Shown: positions 1 through 7,621 of the stretch, in pieces
How positions within the stretch are numbered: position 1 is the first letter of the stretch
Layout of the letters: each line of letters opens with the position of its first letter
Source: Gemmata sp.
GTDB lineage: Bacteria; Planctomycetota; Planctomycetia; Gemmatales; Gemmataceae
Reading direction: 5' to 3'
DNA: 33,932 nucleotides
Assembly (NCBI GenBank): GCA_022843445.1
Contig: JALHNS010000024.1
Location: 1 to 33,932 of the forward strand
Notes under the pieces: model-generated
Told to the model about the DNA's origin: nothing
The model's input: the letters and a program-made list of their open reading frames with translations, nothing else
Database searches by the model: none
Translations under genes and position numbers: made by a program

Positions 1-1
1 C

Positions 2-121
2 GCGGCGGGCGCGCCGCCGTGCCTGCGCACCCGTTTCCTGCAAGCCGTCGGGCTGCTCGCCATCGGCCTCGCGCTGGGCGCGGGCGTCGCGTACCTCGCC
101 GGCGCGTTCGGCGGGAAGTAA
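2..121 (+). CDS. C-terminal tail of a membrane-anchored protein (partial)
   Basis: The frame is open from the left edge and ends in TAA at 119-121. The 39 visible residues contain a hydrophobic stretch (LLAIGLALGAGVAYLAGAF) followed by GGK and the stop, so this is a C-terminal transmembrane helix with almost no tail. Codon use is GC-rich like the neighbouring genes. It converges on yidC with only 9 bp between the stop codons. Too little is present to name a family; a tail-anchored or multi-pass membrane protein are both possible. Confidence 0.6.
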   Translation, partial: AAGAPPCLRTRFLQAVGLLAIGLALGAGVAYLAGAFGGK

Positions 122-130
122 GCGCCCGCA

Positions 131-2491
131 CTACTTGCGGCGCTTCTTCTTGCGGTCGCGGCGATCGCGGCCGTTGCTCCCGCCGTCGCCACCGCCCTTG
201 TCGGCGTCGCGGTCGTCGCCCCGCTGGTTGTTCTTGATCTGCCGCTTCGACATCTCGTCCGCCTGCTTCTGCATCTCCTCCATGCGCTTCTGCATCGCTT
301 CCTTCAGGCGCCCCAGCAGCCCCTTGCTCTTCTGCTGCGCCGCGGCCGCCTCGTCGCCCGGTTTGCCGTCGGTCGCGGTCGCGGCGGCCTTCGCCTCGCC
401 CGGCGTGTCGATCTTCGGCTTCGGAATGAACTGCCGCTCGATGATCGCCCACGACGTACTCACGATGAAGTACAGCGCGAGGCCGGCCGCGACCTTGTAG
501 AAGAACACGGCCATCATGATCATCATGACCTTCATCATCATCCGCTGCTGCTCGGCCTGCGGGTCGCCGCTGGGCGGCATCATCTTCGCCTGCTGGTAGA
601 GCATCAGCCCCACCGCGAGGATCGGCAGCACGTTGAAGTACGGCCCCAAGTACAGCAGGCTGCCGATGTCCTCGGGCGTGCTGACGAACGGCAACTTCTC
701 GCTCCACCAGCCGGTCATGTCCGGGGCCGCGAGGTTCTGGATCCACAGGAACGAGTCGAGCCGGAAGAACACGCTCTCTTGGAGCGCGAAGTACAGCCCC
801 ATCATCACCGGCATCTGGGCGAACAGCAGCAGGCACCCGCCCATCGCGGCGAACGGGTTCGCGCCGTTGGCCATCATGAGCCGGGTCTTCTCGCGCTGGT
901 ACGCGCCCATGTCGCCCTTGTACTTCTCTTGCAGCTTCGCGAACTCCGGCTGCAACCGCTTCTGCACTTCCATCATGCGCATGCTCATCGCGGTCTGTTT
1001 GCGGCTCGGGTAGAACAGCAGCAGCCGCACGAACACGGTGAGCACCACGATCGAGAGCGCCCACCCGGGCACCACGGTGTGGATGGCCGCGAGCAGCCAG
1101 TGCATCAGGTTCGTGAACACGACCACGATGTCGGTCCAGTAGATCGAGTTGGCGAACCGGCCGAGCACGGTGGGCGAGTGGAAGTCGGTGATGGTTTGCA
1201 GTTGCAGGCCGGTGCGGTACCGGTCCACGGTCTCGCGGGGCACGGCCCGGTCCGCGCCGTCGAGCAGGCCGAGCAGCCGCACCTTCGAGGGGCCGTTGTA
1301 GATCACGTAGCTGTGCGCCACCTTCTCGCCCGGCGCGAGGTCGATCGTTTCGGAGGCGGCCCGCACGGTGATGTCGTCGAAGAACGGCGCGTTGGCGTTC
1401 GGCTTCCCGTCGAACGGGATTTCGGTGGTCGCGCGGGCCCACGCCCACGGGTGCTCCCGCGCGCCCTCGTCCGCCCACCGGTCGCTGACGGCCACCGCGG
1501 AGGTGAAGTACTGGGTGGCGACGGCCATGTACTTGAGGGTGTTGTCGGTGCGCGAGACGGCGTCGCTGCCGCGGAGCCGGCCGACGGTGGCGGCGTCTTC
1601 GTACTGGCGGCGCGGCACGCCCTTCGGGTCGAGCCAGCCGATGGCCGAGACGCGGTACGTTTGCGTGTACCACTCGCCCTCGATGAACAGCCCGCGCGGC
1701 CCGGCGAGCTGGTAGCGAAGCAGCCCCTTCCCCTTCGCGCGGCCCGGCAGCCCCTCCACCTCGATCTTCAGCCCGACGTGGTAGTCCTTCGGCCCCAGCG
1801 TATAGGTCTTCCTCAGTTTCACGAAGTACGGGTCGCCCAGTTCGGTCTCGAACGCCACCTTGTGCTCGCCGCCGGCGGGGCGCTCCTCGCTTACGACCTT
1901 CCAGTTCGTTTCGCCGAGCCGCGGGTCCGGGTACTTGTCTTCGGGTGTGGGGTAGTGGAACGTGGCGTAACTCGGTTCGGTAAGCTCTGTGCCCTCGGGC
2001 ACCTTCCCGGGCTTGAGCGCCGGCACGTCGTAGGCGGTGTTCAGAATCTTGCCTCGGGGCTGGGGCACGCCGGGAATCAGGTGGTAGGGCACGGCCGTGC
2101 CGTCGCCGGCGCGCACCTCGCGCCCGATGCGGTCGGCTTGGTCGAATTTGGGCAGAACCACTTGTTGAACGCCGCCGCTGCGGGTGGTGAGCAGCACGCG
2201 ATTGTAGTAGCCGTCTTCGCCGAGTTGAACGAGCGTGGGCTGTTCCGGCGGGGGCGGCGGCGGAACCAGCTTCGGCGGCTCCTTCGGCCCGTCGGGCGGT
2301 TTCGCGCCCGTGTCGTCCTTCTTGGGTTCCCCCTTGGGGTCTTTGCCGTCACCCTTCGACGGATCGACTTTCGCGGTCGGATCGTCTTTGTTCTCCGGCT
2401 TCGGGAGGGCCTTGTCTGCCTGCCGGAGCAGCAGCAGGACCGACCCGGCGAGGGCGAGGAAGATGCAGAAGTTGAGAACGTTTTTGTACAT
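131..2491 (-). CDS. yidC: Membrane protein insertase YidC/Oxa1 family
   Basis: YidC inserts proteins into the inner membrane, alone or with SecYEG. The 786-residue protein has an N-terminal transmembrane anchor (about 4-22), a Lys/Asp/Pro-rich linker (about 28-85), a large periplasmic beta domain (about 88-430) and the C-terminal Oxa1 core (about 450-690). The core holds the hydrophilic-groove arginine (R489, in VRLLLFYPSRKQ) and the cytoplasmic helical hairpin region 500-545. The tail (about 690-786) is long, charged and ends KKKRRK, which would suit ribosome contact (inference). The start at 2491 (MYKNVLNF) is the family-typical N-terminus; the frame continues 32 codons upstream but that stretch runs through a terminator hairpin. 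I see no strong Shine-Dalgarno. The usual neighbours rpmH, rnpA and mnmE are not next to it here. Confidence 0.95.
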   Translation of the reverse strand: MYKNVLNFCIFLALAGSVLLLLRQADKALPKPENKDDPTAKVDPSKGDGKDPKGEPKKDDTGAKPPDGPKEPPKLVPPPPPPEQPTLVQLGEDGYYNRVLLTTRSGGVQQVVLPKFDQADRIGREVRAGDGTAVPYHLIPGVPQPRGKILNTAYDVPALKPGKVPEGTELTEPSYATFHYPTPEDKYPDPRLGETNWKVVSEERPAGGEHKVAFETELGDPYFVKLRKTYTLGPKDYHVGLKIEVEGLPGRAKGKGLLRYQLAGPRGLFIEGEWYTQTYRVSAIGWLDPKGVPRRQYEDAATVGRLRGSDAVSRTDNTLKYMAVATQYFTSAVAVSDRWADEGAREHPWAWARATTEIPFDGKPNANAPFFDDITVRAASETIDLAPGEKVAHSYVIYNGPSKVRLLGLLDGADRAVPRETVDRYRTGLQLQTITDFHSPTVLGRFANSIYWTDIVVVFTNLMHWLLAAIHTVVPGWALSIVVLTVFVRLLLFYPSRKQTAMSMRMMEVQKRLQPEFAKLQEKYKGDMGAYQREKTRLMMANGANPFAAMGGCLLLFAQMPVMMGLYFALQESVFFRLDSFLWIQNLAAPDMTGWWSEKLPFVSTPEDIGSLLYLGPYFNVLPILAVGLMLYQQAKMMPPSGDPQAEQQRMMMKVMMIMMAVFFYKVAAGLALYFIVSTSWAIIERQFIPKPKIDTPGEAKAAATATDGKPGDEAAAAQQKSKGLLGRLKEAMQKRMEEMQKQADEMSKRQIKNNQRGDDRDADKGGGDGGSNGRDRRDRKKKRRK

Positions 2492-2542
2492 AGCGCGCCG
2501 AAGCGGGACGGGGAGCGTATCCGGGCATCTTACGAAACCAAG

Positions 2543-2570
2543 AAGCCCGCGGACGAGTGTCCGCGGGCTT
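2543..2570 (-). terminator. Hairpin terminator behind the phosphoesterase gene
   Basis: A perfect 12-bp inverted repeat (2543-2554 with 2559-2570, AAGCCCGCGGAC and its complement) closes a 4-nt GAGT loop. It lies 29 bp past the stop of the minus-strand gene at 2600-3346 and before the yidC start. Read on the minus strand it is followed by a weakly T-rich stretch (TTGGTTTCG). It probably separates the two transcripts. Confidence 0.7.
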
Positions 2571-2599
2571 CGGGGGTATTCGCTCACGGCGCGAGAAGA

Positions 2600-3346
2600 T
2601 TACCGCCCTTCGCCGAGGCGGTCGCCGAGGAACTTGTCGAGGTCCGGGACGGCGTGAATCTTGTCGCGGGTCTTCTGCCAGTCGTATTCGACGCGGCGGA
2701 ACTTGATGGTGTCGTTCTCCAGTACCACGTAGCAGGCGCGCCAGTTGCCGTCGCGCGGTTGGCCCACGCTGCCCACGTTGCAGAGCGTTTTCCGGCCGTC
2801 CAGTTTGTAGGCGAATTCCACTTCTTCGGGGCTGTGGAACTGCAAGCTCTCGGTGAAGATGCCCGGCACGTGCGTGTGCCCTTGGAAGCAGTACTTGTCG
2901 ACGAGGGCGAAGATGCGCTCCATCTTGCGCTGGTTGTACACGTCTTCGGGGAACACGTACTCGTTCAGCGGGTTGCGCGCGGAGCCGTGAACGAACAGGT
3001 AGCCGTTCTCGCGGAAGCTGCGGGGCCGCTCGGCGAGGAACTCCCAGCGCTTTTCGCGGGCGGTGCGCGGCTCGGGCGAGCTTTCGAGCTGCGCCCGGGT
3101 CCAGAAGATGGCCCGCTCGGCGGACGCGTTGAACCCGTCCGGGTCGAACATCGCGCCTTGGTCGTGGTTGCCCAAGAGAACCAGCTTGCAGTCCATCACG
3201 AGGTCGATGCACTCGCGCGGGTTCGGCCCGTAGCCGACCACGTCGCCGAGGCAGTACACCTCGGTGATGTTCTGCGACTTGATGTCCGCGAGCACGGCTT
3301 GGAGGGCTTCCAAGTTGCCGTGAATGTCGCTGATGATGGCCTTCAC
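2600..3346 (-). CDS. Calcineurin-like metallophosphoesterase
   Basis: A 248-residue cytoplasmic phosphoesterase of the YfcE/serine-threonine phosphatase-like group, which binds two metal ions and cleaves phosphoesters. The metallophosphatase motifs appear in order: SDIHGN (D-x-H, residues 6-11), GDVVGYGP (GD-x-x-GYG, about 34), GNHD (about 59), and later HGS and GHTH (about 150). The GYGP and [13 protein letters not shown] segments are typical of the bacterial group annotated as phosphodiesterase or protein phosphatase. The start is GTG at 3344-3346, because the [11 protein letters not shown] opening is the family norm. Downstream is a strong hairpin, so it is probably monocistronic. The substrate cannot be read from the sequence. 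Confidence 0.88.
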   Translation of the reverse strand: MKAIISDIHGNLEALQAVLADIKSQNITEVYCLGDVVGYGPNPRECIDLVMDCKLVLLGNHDQGAMFDPDGFNASAERAIFWTRAQLESSPEPRTAREKRWEFLAERPRSFRENGYLFVHGSARNPLNEYVFPEDVYNQRKMERIFALVDKYCFQGHTHVPGIFTESLQFHSPEEVEFAYKLDGRKTLCNVGSVGQPRDGNWRACYVVLENDTIKFRRVEYDWQKTRDKIHAVPDLDKFLGDRLGEGR

Positions 3347-3520
3347 GCCAGAATCTCGTAGGCGGCAGCCGGCGCAGGCGCGGCCGACAATAAAAGAATA
3401 CTATAGCCCACGCGGGAACGCGGGTAAACAGCGGAACCGGTCCGCGGCCAACTCGCACCCCCGGTGCCCGCGCCCGCGCGGCGCGAATCTCTCACCCCTA
3501 AACCCCACCGGGGGCGGCGA
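3347..3520 (-). promoter_or_regulatory. Divergent intergenic region with possible promoters
   Basis: This 174-bp gap separates the minus-strand phosphoesterase from the plus-strand HIT gene, so it should hold both promoters. The only AT-rich island is at about 3388-3405 (AATAAAAGAATACTATAG). On the minus strand it contains TATAGTATTCT, a plausible -10 region for the phosphoesterase. No operator or other structure is evident. Confidence 0.3.
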
Positions 3521-4027
3521 ATGGACCGGCTCTGGGCACCGTGGCGGCTCAGCTACATTACCACACCGAAGGACCGCACCCCGCCCGCCGGCGCCGCGTG
3601 CTTCATCTGCCGCGCGCTCGCCGACACCAACGACCGCGAACACCTGCTCGTGGCCCGGTGCGCGCACTGCGCGGTGCTGCTGAACCTGTACCCGTACAAT
3701 AACGGCCACCTTCTGGTGGTCCCGAACGCGCACAAAGCGCGCCTCGACGAACTCTCTTCGGACGAACTGCTGGACATTCAGCACACCATTCAGCGGATGA
3801 CGGCGGTAATCGAGCGCCGCATGAATGCCGACGGGTTCAACGTGGGGCTGAACCTCGGCTCCGCGGCCGGGGCCGGGCTACCGGGGCACTTGCACTGGCA
3901 CGTCGTGCCGCGCTGGTTCGGCGACAGCAACTTCATGACCACCGTGAGCGAAACCCGCGTACTCTCGCAGGCGCTCGCGGCCTTGTACGATCTGCTCACA
4001 GACGAACTGCGCACCGCGGGGGAATAA
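3521..4027 (+). CDS. HIT-family nucleotide hydrolase/phosphorylase
   Basis: A 168-residue HIT protein that acts on nucleotide phosphoanhydrides such as Ap4A. The signature HLHWHVVP gives the histidine triad H123-x-H125-x-H127. The N-terminal MDRLWAPWRLSYI and the CFIC (C27/C30) and CAHC (C47/C50) pairs resemble the group annotated as Ap4A phosphorylase or HIT-domain protein, which can bind zinc. The segment LYPYNNGHLLVVPNAH is the conserved HIT core. The start at 3521 is preceded by GGGGCGG. An upstream in-frame ATG at 3464 would add 19 low-complexity residues and is less likely. The exact substrate is an inference from family. Confidence 0.92.
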   Translation: MDRLWAPWRLSYITTPKDRTPPAGAACFICRALADTNDREHLLVARCAHCAVLLNLYPYNNGHLLVVPNAHKARLDELSSDELLDIQHTIQRMTAVIERRMNADGFNVGLNLGSAAGAGLPGHLHWHVVPRWFGDSNFMTTVSETRVLSQALAALYDLLTDELRTAGE

Positions 4028-4051
4028 TCACTTCGGGTCGGGGTCTCTATT

Positions 4052-4088
4052 GGTGAGCGGTTGCCGCGGGCGCGGGCCGCCGCTCACC
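4052..4088 (+). terminator. Weak inverted repeat behind the HIT gene
   Basis: GGTGAGCGG (4052-4060) and CCGCTCACC (4080-4088) form a perfect 9-bp stem around a 19-nt GC-rich loop, 24 bp after the HIT stop. There is no T-run, so it may be only a pause site or an RNA-stabilising hairpin. Confidence 0.35.
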
Positions 4089-4154
4089 GACCGGTCGCAC
4101 GTCTGGTTCGCGCCCGCTTTCGCCCGACCCCAACAACCCTTTCGGAGACGCGCC

Positions 4155-4760
4155 ATGAATAAGGTGCTCGTACTCGGCTGCGCCCTCGCGGGCGCGCTGG
4201 CCCTCGCCACCGGTTGCAACAGCAGCAAAGCGGACCCCAAGCACGACGAGGCGCTGAAGGCCTACGACAAGTCGCTCGCCGACCTCGACAAACAACTGGA
4301 CGACCTGAAGGCGCAAGTGGCGAAGGCCACCGGCGACGACAAGACGCGGCTCGAAAAGGTGTGGGAAGCGACCGCTCCGAAGCGCGAAGCGGCGGCGAAG
4401 AAACTCGCGGAACTGAAGAAGGTGGCCGCCGACAAGTGGGACGCCGCGGAGAAGGAAACGAAAGAAGCGTTCGAGAACCTGAAGAAGGCGCTGCCGAACC
4501 GCGACGCCGCGGTGCGGGCCTACGAATCGGCCCTCGCGGACCTCGACAAGAAGGCCGACGCGCTGAAGGCGAAAGTCGAGAAGGCCACCGGTGAGGAGAA
4601 GGCGAAACTGGAGACCGCGTGGAAGGCGACCGCCGACAAGCGTGCCGCGGCGCAGAAGAAACTCGACGAACTGAAGAAGTCCGCCGCCGAGAAGTGGGAC
4701 GCGGTCGAAAAGGAAGCGAAGGAAGCGTTCGACGCGCTGAAGAAGGCCATCGGCGACTAA
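4155..4760 (+). CDS. Lipoprotein with duplicated coiled-coil domain
   Basis: The 201-residue product begins with a lipoprotein signal (MNKVLVLGCALAGALALATGC) whose lipobox ATGC puts the lipidated cysteine at residue 21. The mature part is alanine/lysine/glutamate-rich alpha helix. It is made of two tandem copies of a unit of about 78 residues (about 36-113 and 122-199). Both contain LADLDK, LKA.V.KATG, W.AT..KR.AA.KKL.ELKK, KWDA.EKE.KEAF and LKKA. The heptad-like pattern suggests a coiled coil or helical bundle at the cell envelope. The start is supported by GGAGA 6 nt upstream. I recognise no named family; resemblance to apolipoprotein-like or LEA-like helical proteins is only compositional. 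Confidence 0.85.
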   Translation: MNKVLVLGCALAGALALATGCNSSKADPKHDEALKAYDKSLADLDKQLDDLKAQVAKATGDDKTRLEKVWEATAPKREAAAKKLAELKKVAADKWDAAEKETKEAFENLKKALPNRDAAVRAYESALADLDKKADALKAKVEKATGEEKAKLETAWKATADKRAAAQKKLDELKKSAAEKWDAVEKEAKEAFDALKKAIGD

Positions 4761-4773
4761 CGCGATACCTCGC

Positions 4774-4853
4774 AACGGCGAGCGGCACCCGTGAGCGTAA
4801 CGGTTGCTGGAAGTGGATCAGAACCGGCACCCTCACGGGTGCCGCTCGCCGTT
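4774..4853 (+). terminator. Perfect 22-bp inverted repeat with T-tail
   Basis: The arms at 4774-4795 and 4832-4853 are exact reverse complements (AACGGCGAGCGGCACCCGTG and on). They enclose a 36-nt loop that contains a second small stem (CGGTT 4801-4805 with AACCG 4822-4826). The right arm runs into TTTTT (4852-4856), so it fits an intrinsic terminator for the lipoprotein gene, which stops 13 bp upstream. The stem is longer than a terminator needs and resembles the other inverted repeats in this window. Confidence 0.75.
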
Positions 4854-4955
4854 TTTCGCCTTCACACGCCGCACATATCGCCGTTCGCGGGTTGCCGGTG
4901 CGCGCCCCGCGCGTTGAATAGCGCCGTGCCGCGCTCCTTCACCGAGAACCCGCAC

Positions 4956-6341
4956 ATGCGCTCCCGCTCGCTCGCACTCGTCGCGCTCCTCGCGCTCGCG
5001 CTCACGGCGCGGGCGGACGACAAGCCGCTTACCAAGATCGCGTTCGGTTCGTGCGTCAACCAAGACAAACCCGTTCCGCTGTTCGACGCTATCACCGCCG
5101 CGAAGCCCGAACTACTCCTCATGATCGGCGACAACATGTACGCCGACCTCGACCGGAGCGTGAAGGTGACGCCCGCCGTCATCCGCGAGAAGTACGAGAT
5201 CATGGCGAAGGTGCCTTCGTTCGTGAAGCTGAAGGCCGCGTGCCCAAAGATTCTCGGCACGTGGGACGATCACGACTACGGCCGCAACGACGCCGGCGCG
5301 GAGTGGGAGCACAAAGACGCCGCGCAGAAGGAGTTCCACGACTTCTTCGGCACCCCCGCGAACGACCCGCGGCGCGCGCAAAAGGGCATCTACCACGCCG
5401 AAACCTTCGGCCCGGTCGGGAAGCGCGTGCAGGTCATCATGCTCGATACGCGGTACTTCCGCAGCCCGCTGAAGAAGGGCAAGTTCGACCCCGCGACGCG
5501 CATCACACCGTACCTGCCGAACACCGACGAAGGCGCGACGATGCTCGGCGAAGATCAGTGGAAGTGGCTCGAAGCGCAGCTCAAGAAGCCCGCGGAGGTG
5601 CGCTTGCTCGTGTCCAGCATTCAGGTGATTTCGGACGAACACCCGTTCGAGAAGTGGACGACGATTCCCAAGGAGCGCGAGCGCCTGTACGCGCTGCTGA
5701 ACAGCACCGGGGCGAGCGGCGTGCTGATCCTCAGCGGCGACCGGCACCTCGCGGACATTTCCGTCGATACGAAGGCGCTCACCTACCCGCTGTACGACAT
5801 CACGAGTAGCGGGTTCAATCAGGGCACCAAGAACTGGCGCGCCCCGGAACCGAACTCGAGGCGCGTCGCCGGGATGCCCTACGGCGACAACTTCGGCTTC
5901 ATCACCATCGACTGGAGCGACGACCCGCGCATCGGCGTGCAGATCCGCGACGAAGACGGCGACGCGACTTGCGGGTTCAAGGTGCGGCTGAGCACCCTCA
6001 AGAGCACCGGCCCGGTGGCGGCGGTGAAGCTGCCGCCCGGTGTGCTCTCGCCCGCGGACGCGGCGAAGAAAGCCGGCGAAAAGGTGACGGTGCAGTACGC
6101 GGTGAAGAGCGTGGGCGGGAAGGCGAACATCTACATCAACTCGTCGGCGGACTTCCGCGCGAAGGACAACTTCGCGGTGGTGCTGCCGATGAAGCTGCAA
6201 ACGGGCGCGTGGGAGAAGGCCGGCCCGGACACGTTCGTGGGCAAGACGATCCGCGCGACCGGCACCGTGACCGTGAACAAGCAGGGCCAAGCCCAACTCG
6301 AACTCGCCGACGAAAAGGCGCTGGAGTTGGTGAAGGAGTAA
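4956..6341 (+). CDS. Secreted PhoD-like phosphatase with C-terminal OB-like domain
   Basis: A 461-residue exported metallophosphoesterase related to alkaline phosphatase D. A Sec signal peptide (1-20, ending TARA) precedes the catalytic domain. Its motifs are FGSC (30-33), GDNMYAD (58-64), WDDHDYG (103-109), MLDTRYFR (about 162-169) and GDRH (261-264), which are the metal and phosphate ligands of the PhoD family. From about residue 363 a separate domain begins; GKTIRATGTVTVN and QAQLELADEKAL resemble small OB-fold-like domains of secreted planctomycete proteins (inference). The start at 4956 is chosen because the signal peptide begins there; the frame extends 55 codons upstream through the terminator. 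Likely role: phosphate scavenging from phosphoesters in the periplasm. Confidence 0.88.
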   Translation: MRSRSLALVALLALALTARADDKPLTKIAFGSCVNQDKPVPLFDAITAAKPELLLMIGDNMYADLDRSVKVTPAVIREKYEIMAKVPSFVKLKAACPKILGTWDDHDYGRNDAGAEWEHKDAAQKEFHDFFGTPANDPRRAQKGIYHAETFGPVGKRVQVIMLDTRYFRSPLKKGKFDPATRITPYLPNTDEGATMLGEDQWKWLEAQLKKPAEVRLLVSSIQVISDEHPFEKWTTIPKERERLYALLNSTGASGVLILSGDRHLADISVDTKALTYPLYDITSSGFNQGTKNWRAPEPNSRRVAGMPYGDNFGFITIDWSDDPRIGVQIRDEDGDATCGFKVRLSTLKSTGPVAAVKLPPGVLSPADAAKKAGEKVTVQYAVKSVGGKANIYINSSADFRAKDNFAVVLPMKLQTGAWEKAGPDTFVGKTIRATGTVTVNKQGQAQLELADEKALELVKE

Positions 6342-6345
6342 ACCC

Positions 6346-6418
6346 GCGGTCGAACCGCCGGCGTAAGCCGGTGGGTTCTTCATCGCAACCCGCCGGCTTA
6401 CGCCGGCGGTTCGACCGC
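6346..6418. repeat. REPIN-like 32-bp inverted repeat overlapping the acetyltransferase end
   Basis: Arms 6346-6377 and 6387-6418 pair at 31 of 32 positions (the exception is a G-T pair) around a 9-nt loop. Each arm is itself a hairpin: CCGCCGGC and GCCGGCGG flank a 4-nt GTAA or TTAC turn. The element begins 4 nt after the PhoD-like stop on the plus strand. Its right arm encodes the last six codons (AVEPPA) and the TAA of the minus-strand acetyltransferase gene. It probably terminates both converging transcripts. Confidence 0.85.
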
Positions 6419-6970
6419 ATTCAGGTTGCGCACGACGCGGGCCGGGTTGCCGACCACCAGCGCGCCCGCGGGCACGTCCTTCGTCACCACGCTGCCCGCG
6501 CCGATCACCGCGCGGTCCCCAATACTCACGCCCGGCAAGATGATCGCCGCGCCGCCCACCCACACGTCCGAACCGATCGTCACCGGCTTCCCGAGTTCGC
6601 GGGTCTTGCGCAGTTCTGCGTCCAGCGGGTGCGTTGCGGCGTAGATTTGCACGTTCGGCGCGAACAGCGTGCGGTCGCCGACGCGCACTTCGCACACGTC
6701 GAGCACCACGCAGTTGAAGTTGAAGTAGACCTTTTCGCCGAGGTGAATGTTGGTGCCGTAATCGCAGTAGAACGGCGGTTGCAGCCACACGCCCGCGCCG
6801 CAGGTGCCGAACAGCGTTTCGAGTAGGTGCCGGCGCGAAACGGCGTCCGCTTCGCGGGTGGCGTTCAGTTGCCACAACAGGTCGCGCGCACGCGTGCGCG
6901 CTGCAACGAGTTCCGCGTCGTGCGGGTCGTACAGTTCGCCCGCGAGCATCTTCTCACGCTCGGTGGGCAT
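6398..6970 (-). CDS. maa: Maltose/galactoside-type sugar O-acetyltransferase
   Basis: A 190-residue left-handed beta-helix acetyltransferase that moves acetyl from acetyl-CoA to sugars. The N-terminal Mac domain (MPTEREKMLAGELYDPHDAEL) is followed by hexapeptide repeats, for example GTNIHLGEKVYFNFNCV, IGSDVWVGGAAIILPGV and IGAGSVVTKDVPAG. The catalytic His is in AATHPLD (about 113), and the end VVGNPARVV is typical. The normal family end lies just before the residues NLNAVEPPA, most of which are encoded by the inverted repeat at 6346-6418. The start overlaps the end of the upstream PHP gene by 17 nt, suggesting translational coupling. The true acceptor sugar is unknown; capsule or lipid decoration is possible. 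Confidence 0.93.
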   Translation of the reverse strand: MPTEREKMLAGELYDPHDAELVAARTRARDLLWQLNATREADAVSRRHLLETLFGTCGAGVWLQPPFYCDYGTNIHLGEKVYFNFNCVVLDVCEVRVGDRTLFAPNVQIYAATHPLDAELRKTRELGKPVTIGSDVWVGGAAIILPGVSIGDRAVIGAGSVVTKDVPAGALVVGNPARVVRNLNAVEPPA

Positions 6971-7574
6971 CGTTCACCGTCGCTTTGCCCTTGTTCCCGC
7001 GAATCGCCGCGACCAGTTCCGCGTTCGTGCGCACCGGCACCTCGAACACGGTGCAGCAGCAGCCCACGGTGTTCGGCTGGTGCGAGTCGCTGTTCCCGAG
7101 TTGCGCGAAGTGCGGGTACTTCTTCAGCAGTTCGGCGGCCTTCGATCGCAGATCGCGGTCCATGTTGTTCGACATCACCTCGATGCCGTCCAACTCCGGG
7201 TTCTGCTCGCGCAGAATCTTCTCGAACGGCTGCCCCCAGCGGTTCGGGTGCGCCGCGACGCACGCCCCGCCCTGCTTGTGAACCTCGCGGCACAGTTCCG
7301 GCCAGCCGATGCCGCGCGGCAGCGCGAACGGGTTGGTGATCCCATAACAGAGCACGTCGCCGCCGCGGGCGGTCACTTCCACGCCGCCGAGAATGACCAA
7401 CTCCGGGGCCGCGGCGCGCAACTCTTCGAGTTCGGAATCGGGCCACATGTAGTCGTGTTCGGTGATGACGATTCCGTTCAGCCCGGCCGCGACCGCGGCG
7501 CGCACCAGCTCGAACGGGTCGCTGTCCGCGTCCGGCGAGTGCCGCGCGGTGTGCATGTGCAGATCGAACTTCAT
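6954..7574 (-). CDS. PHP-domain metal-dependent phosphoesterase
   Basis: A 206-residue single-domain PHP protein. The metal-binding motifs run in order: HMHT (6-9), TEHD (about 38), GVEVT (about 64), AAHPNR (about 108) and GNSDSH (about 165), matching the trinuclear metal site of histidinol-phosphatase-like and nucleotide-processing PHP enzymes. The start ATG at 7574 has a near-perfect Shine-Dalgarno (GGGAGG, 6 nt upstream). It lies divergent to the glycerate kinase with a 47-bp gap and is upstream partner of the acetyltransferase in a two-gene operon with 17-nt overlap. The substrate is not determined; the pairing with a sugar acetyltransferase does not identify it. Confidence 0.9.
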   Translation of the reverse strand: MKFDLHMHTARHSPDADSDPFELVRAAVAAGLNGIVITEHDYMWPDSELEELRAAAPELVILGGVEVTARGGDVLCYGITNPFALPRGIGWPELCREVHKQGGACVAAHPNRWGQPFEKILREQNPELDGIEVMSNNMDRDLRSKAAELLKKYPHFAQLGNSDSHQPNTVGCCCTVFEVPVRTNAELVAAIRGNKGKATVNDAHRA

Positions 7575-7621
7575 CGCGCCTCCCGGCTGTGGGCCGATAT
7601 TCTAGGCGCACGAGGTGAACC

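Noticed and set aside
779-3361. 860-codon open frame on the plus strand opposite yidC and the phosphoesterase
   Set aside because: It is a shadow frame caused by high GC: it crosses two genes and a terminator and has His/Arg/Val-rich low-complexity sequence with no domain.
5112-6875. 587-codon minus-strand frame across the phosphatase and acetyltransferase genes
   Set aside because: It runs through the 6346-6418 repeat and two genes in the wrong frames; no motif.
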